NCBI RefSeq assembly: GCF_002261225.1 | Contig: NZ_NEVM01000001.1 | Location: 868,001-932,000 of the forward strand | Reading direction: 5' to 3' | From: Bordetella genomosp. 10 | GTDB taxonomy: Bacteria; Pseudomonadota; Gammaproteobacteria; Burkholderiales; Burkholderiaceae_B | Length of the DNA: 64,000 bases | Shown here: one piece after another, positions 16,765 through 25,805 of the stretch | Layout of the letters: each line of letters opens with the position of its first letter | How positions within the stretch are numbered: the stretch's first letter is position 1 | Position numbers and translations under genes: made by a program | Notes under the pieces: model-generated | Seen by the model: the letters and a program-made list of their open reading frames with translations, nothing else | Told to the model about the DNA's origin: nothing | Databases searched by the model: none

Positions 16765-17540
16765 TGCGCGGCGCCGCGCAGGCGCGCAAAACGTTGTTCC
16801 AGCCGCCGGGTCAGCGCGTTCATGAGCCAGCCCACCACGCCGACGACGATCATGCCGAAGATCACCAGGTCCATCTGGAAGTGTTCGCTGCCCTCGATCA
16901 GCAGGTTGCCGATGCCCACGCCCGCCACCAGCAGGTATTCCGCGCCGATGGTGGCGAGCCAGGAATAGATCAGGGCGAGATAGATGCCGGTGAAGATGGC
17001 CGGCGCGGCGGCGGGCAGCACCACGTGGAAGAGCGTCTGCGCGCGGCTGTAGCCGTAGACGCGCGCCACTTCCAGCAGGGACTCGGGCGTGCCGCGTATG
17101 CCGTCGCAGGTGTTCACCACCACCGGCACCAGCGCCGCCAGGGAGAGGAAGACCACCTTGGCGGTGTCGCCCAGGCCGAACCACACCGAGATCAGCGGGA
17201 TCCAGGCGAACAGCGAGATCTGCTTGAAGGTGTTGAAGCTGGGACCCGCCAGCCGGTTGAACCAGCGCGACAGGCCCAGCAGCGCGCCCAGCAGCAGGCC
17301 GGCGGCCGTGCCGATGAGAAAGCCGGTGAATTCGCGCGCCAAGCTGGCGCCCAGGGCGCGCCAGAGCTTGCCGGTGAGGATCTGGTCGAGGCCGGTCTCG
17401 GCCACCTTGGCGGGCGAGACCAGCAACGCGGAATTGACCACGCCGGCGCGCGCCAAGGCCCACCAGAGCAGGATCGCGGCAGCCGGCAGGACGAGGCCGC
17501 GCCAGCGTCCGCCGTTCCCGGCCTTGTCGCTCGCGCTCAT
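16761..17540 (-). CDS. ABC transporter permease (SsuC/TauC-like), second of two
   Basis: 259 residues with about six membrane segments. The EAA loop, EVARVYGYSRAQTLFHVVLPAAAPAIFTG in outline, docks to the ATPase. The ATG overlaps the stop of the first permease (ATGA), as does the next gene with this one. It differs clearly from its neighbour, so the pair probably forms a heterodimeric pore, whereas SsuC and TauC normally act as homodimers. Confidence 0.9.
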   Translation of the reverse strand: MSASDKAGNGGRWRGLVLPAAAILLWWALARAGVVNSALLVSPAKVAETGLDQILTGKLWRALGASLAREFTGFLIGTAAGLLLGALLGLSRWFNRLAGPSFNTFKQISLFAWIPLISVWFGLGDTAKVVFLSLAALVPVVVNTCDGIRGTPESLLEVARVYGYSRAQTLFHVVLPAAAPAIFTGIYLALIYSWLATIGAEYLLVAGVGIGNLLIEGSEHFQMDLVIFGMIVVGVVGWLMNALTRRLEQRFARLRGAAQ

Positions 17541-18424
17541 GGCACGGCCTCCGCTTGCGCGCCGGCCCGGGTGGCGCGGCGGGCGCCGAGCAGGCGCGTT
17601 TCCAGGGCATCGAGCAGGCGATCGATGAGCAGGCCGACGGCGCCCACCACGATCACGGCGGCCATCACCAGGTCGAGCTGGAACAACTGGCGGCCATAGA
17701 CGATCAGGTAGCCGATGCCCTCGCTGGAGGCCACCAGCTCCACCACCACCAGCGACAGCCAGGCCTTGGTGAAGCCCAGCCGCAGGCCGGTGAATAGCGT
17801 CGGGGTGGCCAATGGCAGGATCACCTCCAGCACCTCCTGGCGCCGGCTGTAGCCATAGGCGCGCGCGACCTCGCGCAGCGCCGGGCTGGCCAGGCGAAAG
17901 CCCTGCAAGGTGTTCAGCGTCACCGGCACCAGCGCCGCCTTGGCGATCAGGATGTACTTCAGCGGCTCGCCGATGCCCACGAGCAGCAGCACGAAGGGCA
18001 GCCAGGCCAGCACGGGAATCTGCACCAGGGCGTTGAAGGTGGGCAACAGATAAGCCTGCAAAGGGCGCCACAGGCCCATGGCCGTGCCCAGCGCCAGGCC
18101 CAGCACGCTGCCGCCGGCGAAACCCACCAGCACGCGCAGCAGGCTGGCGCGCAGGTTGGTCCAGAGGTCGCCGCTGGTGAACAGGTCGCGCAGCGTGTCC
18201 CACACATAGGCCGGGGGCGGCAGGACCTGGGGCGAGATCCAGCCGCGGTCGGCGCCCAGTTGCCACAGCGCGAAGAGGGCCAGCGGCAGGAGCCAGGGCG
18301 CCGCCAGCCAGACCGCGCGGCGCCGCCACGCGGATGTCCGGGCGGGGACGGCGGCCCCCGGGGCAGTGTCCGGGGCAGTGGCCGGCCTTGCGCGTTCGCC
18401 GCGCGCGAGGGTCAGGATGCTCAT
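17537..18424 (-). CDS. ABC transporter permease (SsuC/TauC-like), first of two
   Basis: 295 residues with a cytoplasmic N-terminal tail (about 35) and about six membrane segments. The EAA loop reads EVARAYGYSRRQEVLEVILPLATPTLFTGL in outline. The ATG overlaps the stop of the binding-protein gene (ATGA), so stoichiometric coupled translation is expected. It forms the membrane part with the following permease. Confidence 0.9.
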   Translation of the reverse strand: MSILTLARGERARPATAPDTAPGAAVPARTSAWRRRAVWLAAPWLLPLALFALWQLGADRGWISPQVLPPPAYVWDTLRDLFTSGDLWTNLRASLLRVLVGFAGGSVLGLALGTAMGLWRPLQAYLLPTFNALVQIPVLAWLPFVLLLVGIGEPLKYILIAKAALVPVTLNTLQGFRLASPALREVARAYGYSRRQEVLEVILPLATPTLFTGLRLGFTKAWLSLVVVELVASSEGIGYLIVYGRQLFQLDLVMAAVIVVGAVGLLIDRLLDALETRLLGARRATRAGAQAEAVP

Positions 18425-19485
18425 GATGCCGGCTTGCCCTTGGCGTCGAAGCGCGTCCAGTAGTGCTCCAGCCCCTGGTTCTTCAGGGCCTGGTCGAGGT
18501 AGCGGGTGTCGAACCAGTCGTCGACCGAGACCTCGCGCCGGATCAGCTTGAGCTTCAACGCGTCCGCCACCACGGCCTTGTAGCGCGCGACGATGAAGTC
18601 GTCGACCAGCGGGGAGTTGCGCGCGGCCAGGTCCTGCTTGTCGAACTCGGCGGCCCAGGATGCGTAGGGCACGCCGCTCTTTTCCCAGACCTTGAACAAG
18701 GCGTCGCGGTTCTTTTCATCGGAGGCCCAGCGCGAGGCGCGCACGAAGACGTCGACCACCTTCTGCACCTGCGCCGGATTCTCCTTGGCGAAGTCCTCGC
18801 GCACCAGCAGGGCCGCCTGGCGCGTGTAGGCCGGATCCTGGCCCTGGGTGGAATAGATCACCTTGGCCAGGCCCTGGTCGCGCACCTTGAACCATTCGTA
18901 GCCGCCGAAGGCCGCGTCCACGCCGTGCGACACCAGCGCGGCCTGCGCGCTGCCGGCGTCGAGGTTCACGCCCTTGATGTCGCGTTCGCTCAGGCCATGG
19001 TCGGCCAGCACGTTGATGGCCACCAGATGGCCGTTGGTGCCGCGGAAGATCGACACGCGCTGGCCCTTCAGGTCCTCGATGCGCGACAGCTTGGAGTCCG
19101 GCGGCACGACCACGTAGAGGTTGTTGCGCGCGCCGCTGATCACGAGCAGCTTGGTCTTCAGGCCGTTGGCGCGGCCGACCACCGCCGGCAGGTCGCCCTG
19201 GTAGGCGAAGTCGATCTGCCTGTTCGACAGCGCCTCGTTCACGGCCGGGCCGGCGCCCTTGAAGAACAGCCATTCGACCTTGACGCCGTCGGCCTTGAAG
19301 GCTTCCTCCAGCCATTGGTTGGCGCGCACCACGCCGCCGGGCGAACCGCCCCAGGTGATCGGGTCGCCGCCGCCCGCGGTGGCCACGCCGATGCGGATCA
19401 CGTCCGCGGCCAGCGCGGCCGACGCGGCGCCGGCGAACGCCAGGGACAAGGCCGCGCGGGCGGCCCATCGTGCCAACTTGTTCAT
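18421..19485 (-). CDS. ABC transporter substrate-binding protein (NrtA/SsuA/TauA-like)
   Basis: 354 residues with a signal peptide of about 27 (LARWAARAALSLAFAGAASAALA). The mature part starts DVIRIGVATAGGG and has the type-2 binding fold with QIDFAYQGDLPAVVGRANG and RVSIFRGTNGH, as in sulfonate, taurine and nitrate receptors. GGAG about ten bases before the ATG supports this start. It belongs to the amidohydrolase-transporter-monooxygenase operon. The ligand is probably an organic sulfur or nitrogen compound (inference). Confidence 0.9.
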   Translation of the reverse strand: MNKLARWAARAALSLAFAGAASAALAADVIRIGVATAGGGDPITWGGSPGGVVRANQWLEEAFKADGVKVEWLFFKGAGPAVNEALSNRQIDFAYQGDLPAVVGRANGLKTKLLVISGARNNLYVVVPPDSKLSRIEDLKGQRVSIFRGTNGHLVAINVLADHGLSERDIKGVNLDAGSAQAALVSHGVDAAFGGYEWFKVRDQGLAKVIYSTQGQDPAYTRQAALLVREDFAKENPAQVQKVVDVFVRASRWASDEKNRDALFKVWEKSGVPYASWAAEFDKQDLAARNSPLVDDFIVARYKAVVADALKLKLIRREVSVDDWFDTRYLDQALKNQGLEHYWTRFDAKGKPAS

Positions 19486-19532
19486 GCAGGTGCTCCAGGT
19501 ACGGGGAAAGACGGTGCGGGCCGGGCAGGGGC

Positions 19533-21053
19533 TCAGGCGGCCTGCTGGCGCGCGGCGGTCAGCTTGCGCTCGACTTCGGTGCCGGCGAAGAAGGCGGGAT
19601 TGGCTTCGGTGTAGAAGCGGTAGGGATTGCCGAAGACGAGGGCCTTGAAATCGGCGGCGCTGATGACGCCCTGTTCGACCAGGTCCCAGCTTTCCGCCAG
19701 GGGCTCGGTGAGGTCCGGCACGTCCCAGTGGCCGACGTCGGAAGACCAGATGGCGTTGATCTTCACGCCCAGCGGGTGCACGCGCTCGTTGAAGGCGGCC
19801 GCGACCGTGCGGTCGTCCGCTTCGGAGCCGAAGTAGAAGCTGTTCACCCAGCGGTCCCGGATGTCCTCGACCTTCTCGATTCCGGCCAGCGCGAAGTCGT
19901 CGATTTCGTCGGCGCGCGGCTCGCGGCTGTGGGGCAGGGCGGAGATGCCCAGGCTGTCGCGCAGCAACTGGGCGGGATCGACGTCGCGGCCGCGGATGAA
20001 GTCGGCGCCATAGCGCGCGAACAGGTCCTTGAGCAGGCCCAGGTCGGCGTTGGCCGGGTTGTAGTTCTGCACCGCGACGCGGTTGCGCTTCTCCCAGCGG
20101 TCCACCAGGTGGGTATAGACGTGCGAGCCCCAATCGGCGCCGCCTTCCAGCAGGCCGACGCGCAGGCCGGGGAAGCGGCGCGTGACGCCGCCGAAGAACA
20201 GCGCCTTGGCGAAGGCCTGCGAGCCATCGGCGAAGTGGCCGATGTGGTTGTTCATGTAGTTGCTGATGGACTGGCGGCCGGTCCAGCCCTGGCTGCCGTA
20301 GTGCGTGGTGACGGGCACGCCGAGCTCGACCACCTTGGCCCAGAAGGGATCGTAGTCGTACTCGCTGTCGATGCCGTAGAAATCGGTGTAGTGCGCGTAC
20401 CTGGCGATCTCGGGATACTGGTCGGCGGGATACTTGTCGGCGATCGCCTTGACCGGACGCTTCACGCCGCCGGCGATGTTGATCACCTTCAGGCCCAGCG
20501 TCTTCACGGCGAATTCCAGTTCCTCGATGCCTTCCTGCGGCGTGTTCAGCGGAATGCCGGCGACGGGCGTGAGGCGGTCGCTGTACTTGCGGTACTGGTC
20601 GGCGTGGAAGTGATTGATGGCGCGATGCAGGGCTTGCCGCGTATCGTCGCGCGCGCCCAGCGGCGCCAGCACGTCGTTGGGAAACAGGATGGAGTAGTCC
20701 GCCCCTTGCTCGGCCAGGCGCTCGTAGAGCAGCTCGGGCAGCGTGTAGGTGGCGAGGTCCAGGGTGTTGCGGGTGACGCGGGCCCACCAGGGCGCGCGCA
20801 GCGTGCGGTTGTATTGCCGTTCTTCCGGCGTCTGGGCGTACCAGTCGCGGCCGTCGCGCTTGGTGTTGTGGCGCGAGCCCAGCGCGCGCCGCAGGGCGTC
20901 GACCAGCTTGGCGCCGCCGTAGTGCTGCACGTAGTCCTCGAGGATGGGCGCGTAGTCGTTGACGTGCACGTCGGTGTCGATGACGGGATAGTCCAGCGTC
21001 GCCTTGACAGCGGCGGAGCGGGAGGCGTGGATACGGCTCAGGCGATCGTTCAT
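19533..21053 (-). CDS. Amidohydrolase_2 family protein (ACMSD-like)
   Basis: 506 residues, long for the family (usually 300-400). The metal site begins with YPVIDTDVHVND, continues with VTTHYGS and LLEGGADWGSH, and ends with IWSSDVGHWDVPD. ACMSD-like members decarboxylate or hydrolyse aromatic or carboxylated compounds. GGAG precedes the ATG, and the leader ending CCTGC-ATG is shared with the next gene. As the first gene of the transporter/monooxygenase operon it probably acts on the imported compound or on the monooxygenase product. Confidence 0.82.
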   Translation of the reverse strand: MNDRLSRIHASRSAAVKATLDYPVIDTDVHVNDYAPILEDYVQHYGGAKLVDALRRALGSRHNTKRDGRDWYAQTPEERQYNRTLRAPWWARVTRNTLDLATYTLPELLYERLAEQGADYSILFPNDVLAPLGARDDTRQALHRAINHFHADQYRKYSDRLTPVAGIPLNTPQEGIEELEFAVKTLGLKVINIAGGVKRPVKAIADKYPADQYPEIARYAHYTDFYGIDSEYDYDPFWAKVVELGVPVTTHYGSQGWTGRQSISNYMNNHIGHFADGSQAFAKALFFGGVTRRFPGLRVGLLEGGADWGSHVYTHLVDRWEKRNRVAVQNYNPANADLGLLKDLFARYGADFIRGRDVDPAQLLRDSLGISALPHSREPRADEIDDFALAGIEKVEDIRDRWVNSFYFGSEADDRTVAAAFNERVHPLGVKINAIWSSDVGHWDVPDLTEPLAESWDLVEQGVISAADFKALVFGNPYRFYTEANPAFFAGTEVERKLTAARQQAA

Positions 21054-21220
21054 GCAGGTTCTCCGGAGGGGGGGCGACGGCGCGCGCGGGCGCCAGGCTC
21101 GGACACGGCGTAAGGGGAACGGCGTAACGGCGGCGGCGCGGCGGGAAGGAAAACGGAAAACGACGCACCGGAAACGACGCAATGCAACCGTCGGGAACTC
21201 TAAGCCCGCGGAGATTCGGG

Positions 21221-21237
21221 ACCAACGATGGATTGGT
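21221..21237. promoter_or_regulatory. Inverted repeat upstream of the amidohydrolase-ABC operon
   Basis: ACCAA-CGATGGA-TTGGT (17 bp) lies in the 275-bp gap that must hold the operon promoter. The rest of the gap is GC-rich near the amidohydrolase gene and AT-rich from about 21225 to 21265. No convincing -35/-10 pair was found. A regulator site is possible. Confidence 0.3.
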
Positions 21238-21301
21238 TGTTTTCTACTGCTTATGAGCAAATTCGACGGCCGCGCCATCGCATGCGCGCGCCCGGCCGCC
21301 T

Positions 21302-21329
21302 TATTCGGAGAACGCTATTCGGAGAACGC
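21302..21329. repeat. 14-bp tandem duplication at the LysR stop codon
   Basis: TATTCGGAGAACGC occurs twice head to tail, ending at the first base of the LysR stop (minus-strand TAG). One copy is therefore the immediate 3' flank of the gene. It looks like a replication-slippage duplication and has no visible role. Confidence 0.75.
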
Positions 21330-22213
21330 TACGATCGCGCCGGCACCATGGCCAGGAGATTGGCGACGGCGGGCGCCGGATGGCCGGAACGATAGGCCAC
21401 GCCCAGGCTGGCGCTGAGATCGTCTTCCTTCAGCGGCACGTAGCGCACCTGGTCGACGCGCGCCTGCTGCATGCAGGCCGGCACGATGGTGATCCCCAGC
21501 GAGCTGGCGACCAGGTTGATGGTGGAGGAAATCTGCGGCGCCTGCTGCACGATGCGCGGACTGAAGCCGCGCGCCTCGCAGGCGGTGACGATCATGTCCG
21601 ACAGCCCGAAGCGCGTGGCGCGCGGATAGAGCAGGAAGGGCTCGTCGCTCAGTTCATGCAGGCGCAGGCTCTTGCGGCGCGCCAGGCGGTGCATGCGCGG
21701 CAGGGCGACCACCATGGACTCCGTGGAGATCAGCTTGAACCGCACGTCTTCGTCCATGCCGATGGGCAGGCGGACGAAGGCGACGTCGATGCGGCCCTGG
21801 CGCAGGGATTGCATCAGCGGAATGGAGCGATTTTCCTCCAGCGTCATTTCGACCTGGGGATAACGGTCGCGGTAGCGGTGCAGCGCCGTGGTCACCTCCG
21901 CGCAGAAAGACGCCGACTCGGTAAAGCCCACGCCGATGCGCCCGATCAGGCCCTGGGCGCTGCGACGGCAGCGGTCGGCGGCCTGGCCCACGCGATCCAG
22001 GATGTCGCGCGCCTCCTCGCGCAGCACCGCGCCGGCTTCCGTCAGCCGCACATGGCCGGGCTGGCGGTCGAACAGGCTGACGCCCAGTTCGCGCTCCAGC
22101 ATCTTGATCTGGTGCGTTAGCGGCGGCTGCGCGATGCCGATGCGCTGCGCCGCCCGCGTGAAGTGCAGCTCTTCCGCGACGACCAGGAAATAACGGAGAC
22201 GGCGCAAGTCCAT
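21329..22213 (-). CDS. LysR family transcriptional regulator
   Basis: 294 residues. Begins MDLRRLRYFLVVAEELHFTRAAQRIGIAQPPLTHQIKMLE in outline, the CatR/BenM-like HTH, then a sensor domain to the C-terminus. The start at 22213 is preferred because the longer reading begins inside a 25-bp palindrome (22249-22273) that is best read as its operator. No good ribosome site is seen upstream. It is divergent from the Bug-PrpD-quinone oxidoreductase operon, its likely target. Confidence 0.88.
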   Translation of the reverse strand: MDLRRLRYFLVVAEELHFTRAAQRIGIAQPPLTHQIKMLERELGVSLFDRQPGHVRLTEAGAVLREEARDILDRVGQAADRCRRSAQGLIGRIGVGFTESASFCAEVTTALHRYRDRYPQVEMTLEENRSIPLMQSLRQGRIDVAFVRLPIGMDEDVRFKLISTESMVVALPRMHRLARRKSLRLHELSDEPFLLYPRATRFGLSDMIVTACEARGFSPRIVQQAPQISSTINLVASSLGITIVPACMQQARVDQVRYVPLKEDDLSASLGVAYRSGHPAPAVANLLAMVPARS

Positions 22214-22248
22214 ACAAAATAAGTATTGGGAATGGGTGCTCAATATAT

Positions 22249-22273
22249 TAGACACGCAGATATTGCGTGTCTA
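22249..22273. promoter_or_regulatory. 25-bp palindromic operator between LysR and Bug genes
   Basis: Perfect 10-bp arms TAGACACGCA and TGCGTGTCTA flank GATAT. The region is AT-rich and lies 36 bp before both genes. LysR regulators bind interrupted palindromes of this kind (T-N11-A) in divergent promoters. This is the strongest operator candidate in the window. Confidence 0.7.
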
Positions 22274-22308
22274 GACTGCCTCTCGGTCATAAGAAAGAGG
22301 AGACAACG

Positions 22309-23352
22309 ATGAAGAACCCCAAGACCGACGATGCGGCGTCCGCCGCGACCTCCCCGGGCAGGCGGCGCCTGCTGCGGCGGGCGGCGGGGGCCATGCTGCT
22401 GCCGGCGTTGCCCATGGCGGCGGGGATGTCCGGCGCGGCGCGGGCGGCGGAGCGTTTCCCCGCGCGTCCCATCCGGATGGTCGTCGGCTTCCCGCCGGGG
22501 CAGACCAGCGACGTCATCGCCCGCGCCTACGCCGCCGCGCTTCAGGAGATCCTGAAAACGCCGGTCATCGTGGACAACAAGGCGGGCGCGAACGGCATCG
22601 TCGCCGCCCAGTTCGTGAAAGGCGCGGAGCCCGACGGCTACACGCTGCTGTTCGGCACGTCCGGCCAGATGGTGATCAACCCGGCCTTGTACGCGCATCT
22701 CAGCTACGACACGGCGAAGGACTTCGCCCCCGTCGCGCCGATCGCGCGCGGCCGGCTTTTCCTGGTGGTCAACAACGACCTGCCGGTGCATGGCCTGGGC
22801 GACTTGCTGGCCTATGCCAAGGCGCATCCGGGGACCTTGCGTTTCGGCTCGGGCGGCATCGGCATCACGTCGCACCTCGCCATGGAGATGCTGAAGTCGG
22901 CCACGGGGCTGGATGCGTTTCACGTGCCCTACAAGGGGTCGCCGGCGGCGCTGAACGGACTGATCGGGGGCGACGTGCAGATCCTGTTCGACTCCGGCGG
23001 CTCGCTGCTGCCGCTGGTCAATGCCGGCAAGGTGCGCGCGATCGCGGTCTCCACGCTGGACCGCTACCCCGCGATTCCGGATTTGAAGACGGTGGCGGAG
23101 CAGGGCGTGCCGGACTTCCAGGTCTATGCCTGGAACGCGGTGCTGGCGCCGCGGGGAACCCCGGCCCCGGTCGTGAACACGCTGGCGGCGGCTTTCACGC
23201 AGGCGGGCCATCGCGGCGTCGTCACGCAATCGCTGGCCGCGGCGGCGCACGATCTGCTGCCGGTCGAGCCGGGCGCCTTGAATCGATTCATCCAGACCGA
23301 AACCCTACGCTGGCGGCAGGCGGTCGACGCGGCCGGCATCAAACCCGAGTGA
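22309..23352 (+). CDS. Bug family substrate-binding protein with twin-arginine-like signal
   Basis: 347 residues. The N-terminus (SPGRRRLLRRAAGAMLLPALPMAAGMSGAARA) has arginine-rich n-region and long core like a Tat signal, unlike the plain Sec signals of most Bugs here. Motifs: PIRMVVGFPPGQTSD, VDNKAGANG, EPDGYTLLFG, HVPYKGSPAAL. The GFPPGQTSD loop departs from the usual PYPPGG. AGAGGAG at 22296-22302 sets the start. First gene of the unit with PrpD and quinone oxidoreductase. Confidence 0.9.
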   Translation: MKNPKTDDAASAATSPGRRRLLRRAAGAMLLPALPMAAGMSGAARAAERFPARPIRMVVGFPPGQTSDVIARAYAAALQEILKTPVIVDNKAGANGIVAAQFVKGAEPDGYTLLFGTSGQMVINPALYAHLSYDTAKDFAPVAPIARGRLFLVVNNDLPVHGLGDLLAYAKAHPGTLRFGSGGIGITSHLAMEMLKSATGLDAFHVPYKGSPAALNGLIGGDVQILFDSGGSLLPLVNAGKVRAIAVSTLDRYPAIPDLKTVAEQGVPDFQVYAWNAVLAPRGTPAPVVNTLAAAFTQAGHRGVVTQSLAAAAHDLLPVEPGALNRFIQTETLRWRQAVDAAGIKPE

Positions 23353-24767
23353 GCATCATGAGCACGAGTCATTCCAAGGCAGCCGGCGCCCATGCCGGCC
23401 ATGAGACCCGCCGGCTGGCCGAGTTCGCGGCGGGGCTGCGCTTCGAGGATCTGCCCGGCGATCTGGTCGCCCGGATGCGGTTGCATGTCCTGGACGGCAT
23501 CGGCGTCTGCCTGCATGGCGCGCAACTGCCCTGGACCCGCCACGTGGCGGACATGGTGCAGGCCGAGGGGAGCAACGGCGCGGCCACCCTGTGGGGCCAG
23601 GGCGGCGGCGCGCGGGCGCGCGCCTCGGTGTCGCAGGCGGCGCTGGTCAACGGCACGGCGGGCCACGCCTTCGAGATGGACGACATCCACAAGGAATCCA
23701 TTCTGCACCCGAATTCGCTGGCGGTGCCGGTGGCGTTCGCGCTGGCGCAGGCCGATCCGGGCCTGAGCGGGCGCGACGTGATGACGGCGATCGTCGCCGG
23801 CTACGAGGTCGGCGCGCGCGCGGGCAACGCCGCGACCACGGCGCTGTTTCTCAACGGCTTCCACCCGCAGGGCGTCACGGGGCCTTTCGCGGCGGCCGCG
23901 ACGGCGGGGCGGCTGCTGGGCCTGGACGCCCGTGCGATGCAGCATGCCCTGGGCATCGCGGGGTCCCTGGGCGCCGGCCTGATGGCGGCGCAGGAAGGCG
24001 CGATGGTCAAGCGCCTGCACGCGGGCCGCGCCGCGCAGGCGGGCGTGCAGGCGGCGTTCCTGGCGCAGCGCGGCTTCACCGGCATCGAGAACATATTGGA
24101 GGCGGAGTATGGCGGCTACCTCAGCGCGTTCGCGCGCGAGTACCGGATAGAGCGGCTGACGGACGGCTTGGGCCAGGATTGGGAGGCGGGCAAGGTGGGG
24201 TTCAAGATGTACCCCAACGTCACCAGCATGCATGCGGCCCTCGACGCCTACGTCCACCTGCGGCAGGCGCATGGCCTGAAGGCGGAGGATATCGAGCGGA
24301 TCGAGGTCGGCTGCGGCCACATGACCTACGTGCACGTGGCCTGGCCGTACAAGCCCGCCGGCGTGACCGCGGCGCAGATGAACCTGTTCTACGGGCTCGC
24401 CGTGCTGGCCCTGAGGGGTAAACTGGGCGCCGGCGACTACGTGGACGAACGCATCGCCGACGGGGATGTGCTGGACTTCATGGCCCGCATCCATGCGTTC
24501 GAGGACGAGTGCATCGAGCGGCGCGGACCGGCCTTTCGCCACGCGGCGACCTTGCGTGTGCGGACGAAGGCGGGCGAGATATTCACGCACGACGCCTGGG
24601 CGCGCCGCGGCAGCCCGGAGAACCCGGTGACGCGCGCGGAGGTCGAGGACAAGTTCTTCCTGAACGTGGCGCGGCGGGTATCGGACGATGCCGCGCAGCG
24701 CATCGCCGAACTGGTGGCCGGGCTGGACGCCTTGCCCGATCTCGATGAACTCGTCGCGCTGCTCTGA
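23349..24767 (+). CDS. MmgE/PrpD family protein
   Basis: 472 residues, normal length. The helical N-terminal domain carries VNGTAGHAFEMDDIHKESILHPNS in outline, the typical GHxxExDD region, then the family pattern of GFHPQGVTGPFAAAA, QEGAMVKRLHAGRAAQAG and the C-terminal lid. The family covers 2-methylcitrate dehydratase, cis-aconitate decarboxylase and many unassigned members; propionate-cycle partners are absent here, so another tricarboxylate-like substrate is likely. The first start is a GTG overlapping the Bug stop (GTGA); ATG at 23358 is an alternative. Confidence 0.86.
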   Translation: MSIMSTSHSKAAGAHAGHETRRLAEFAAGLRFEDLPGDLVARMRLHVLDGIGVCLHGAQLPWTRHVADMVQAEGSNGAATLWGQGGGARARASVSQAALVNGTAGHAFEMDDIHKESILHPNSLAVPVAFALAQADPGLSGRDVMTAIVAGYEVGARAGNAATTALFLNGFHPQGVTGPFAAAATAGRLLGLDARAMQHALGIAGSLGAGLMAAQEGAMVKRLHAGRAAQAGVQAAFLAQRGFTGIENILEAEYGGYLSAFAREYRIERLTDGLGQDWEAGKVGFKMYPNVTSMHAALDAYVHLRQAHGLKAEDIERIEVGCGHMTYVHVAWPYKPAGVTAAQMNLFYGLAVLALRGKLGAGDYVDERIADGDVLDFMARIHAFEDECIERRGPAFRHAATLRVRTKAGEIFTHDAWARRGSPENPVTRAEVEDKFFLNVARRVSDDAAQRIAELVAGLDALPDLDELVALL

Positions 24768-24812
24768 CGGCCGCGGCGGCATGAAGGGCAGGCCTTGGAC
24801 AGGAGACGAACG

Positions 24813-25802
24813 ATGCGGGCGATCACCATCGACAGCCATGGCGGACCGGAAGTGGTGCGGGTGCGCGACGACGCGCCGGTGCCGGTCGCCGGGCCGGGGG
24901 AAATCCTGGTGCGGGTGGCCTGCGCCGGCGTGAACTTCATGGATATCCACACCCGGCAGGGCAAGTACGCCGATTCGCAGACGTATCCGGTGCGGATTCC
25001 CTGCACGCTGGGGATGGAGGGCGCCGGCGTGGTGGTGGCGGCGGGACCGGGTGTCGCGCACCCCGCGGTCGGCCAGCGCGTCGCCTGGTGCATCGCGTGG
25101 GGCAGCTTCGCGGAGTACGCGGCGATACCGGCGCGGCTGGCGGCGGTGCTGCCCGATACGATCGCCTTCGATACCGCGGCGTCGGCGATGTTCCAGGGCT
25201 GCACCGCGCATTACCTGCTGCACGATGCGGCGGCCTTGACGGCCGGCGCCAACTGCCTGGTCCACGCGGCCTCGGGCAGCATCGGCCAGATCCTCGTCCA
25301 GATGGCCACGCGCATGGGCATCGAGGTCTACGCCACCGCGAGCACGGAAGAAAAGCGCGCCGTGGCCCTGGCGCGCGGCGCCGTGGCGGCCCTGCCTTAT
25401 GACGACGGCGGCTTCGCCGACCGGGTGCGGGCGTTGACGGGAGGCCGCGGCGTCGACGTGGTATTCGATTCCCTGGGCAAGGCGACCCTGCGCGACAGCA
25501 TGCGGGCGACGCGCAAGCGCGGGCTGGTCATCAACTACGGCAACGTGTCCGGCTCGGTGAAGGACCTGGATCTCTACGAATTGGGCGAGGCCGGTTCGCT
25601 GTTCCTGACGCGGCCGCGCCTGGCCGACCACATGGCCGACGCCGCCACCGTGCAGCGGCGCGCGGACGATGTCTTCGCCGCCATCCTGGACGGCAGCCTG
25701 CGCATCGATATCACGGACCGCTATGCGTTCGACGAGATCCCCAAGGGACACGCGCGCATCGAGGCGCGCGAGCAGGTGGGCAAGGCCGTCGCCTGGCTCT
25801 GA
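24813..25802 (+). CDS. Quinone oxidoreductase-like zinc-type alcohol dehydrogenase (MDR family)
   Basis: 329 residues. GroES-like N-domain (GEILVRVACAGVNFMDIHTRQGKY) and Rossmann domain with HAASGSIGQ and a GRGVDVVFDSLG strand mark an NADPH quinone oxidoreductase-type MDR member. The structural-zinc cysteines of true alcohol dehydrogenases are absent. AGGAG at 24801-24805 supports the ATG at 24813. Third gene after Bug and PrpD, so it probably reduces an intermediate of the same route. Confidence 0.87.
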   Translation: MRAITIDSHGGPEVVRVRDDAPVPVAGPGEILVRVACAGVNFMDIHTRQGKYADSQTYPVRIPCTLGMEGAGVVVAAGPGVAHPAVGQRVAWCIAWGSFAEYAAIPARLAAVLPDTIAFDTAASAMFQGCTAHYLLHDAAALTAGANCLVHAASGSIGQILVQMATRMGIEVYATASTEEKRAVALARGAVAALPYDDGGFADRVRALTGGRGVDVVFDSLGKATLRDSMRATRKRGLVINYGNVSGSVKDLDLYELGEAGSLFLTRPRLADHMADAATVQRRADDVFAAILDGSLRIDITDRYAFDEIPKGHARIEAREQVGKAVAWL

Positions 25803-25805
25803 GGC

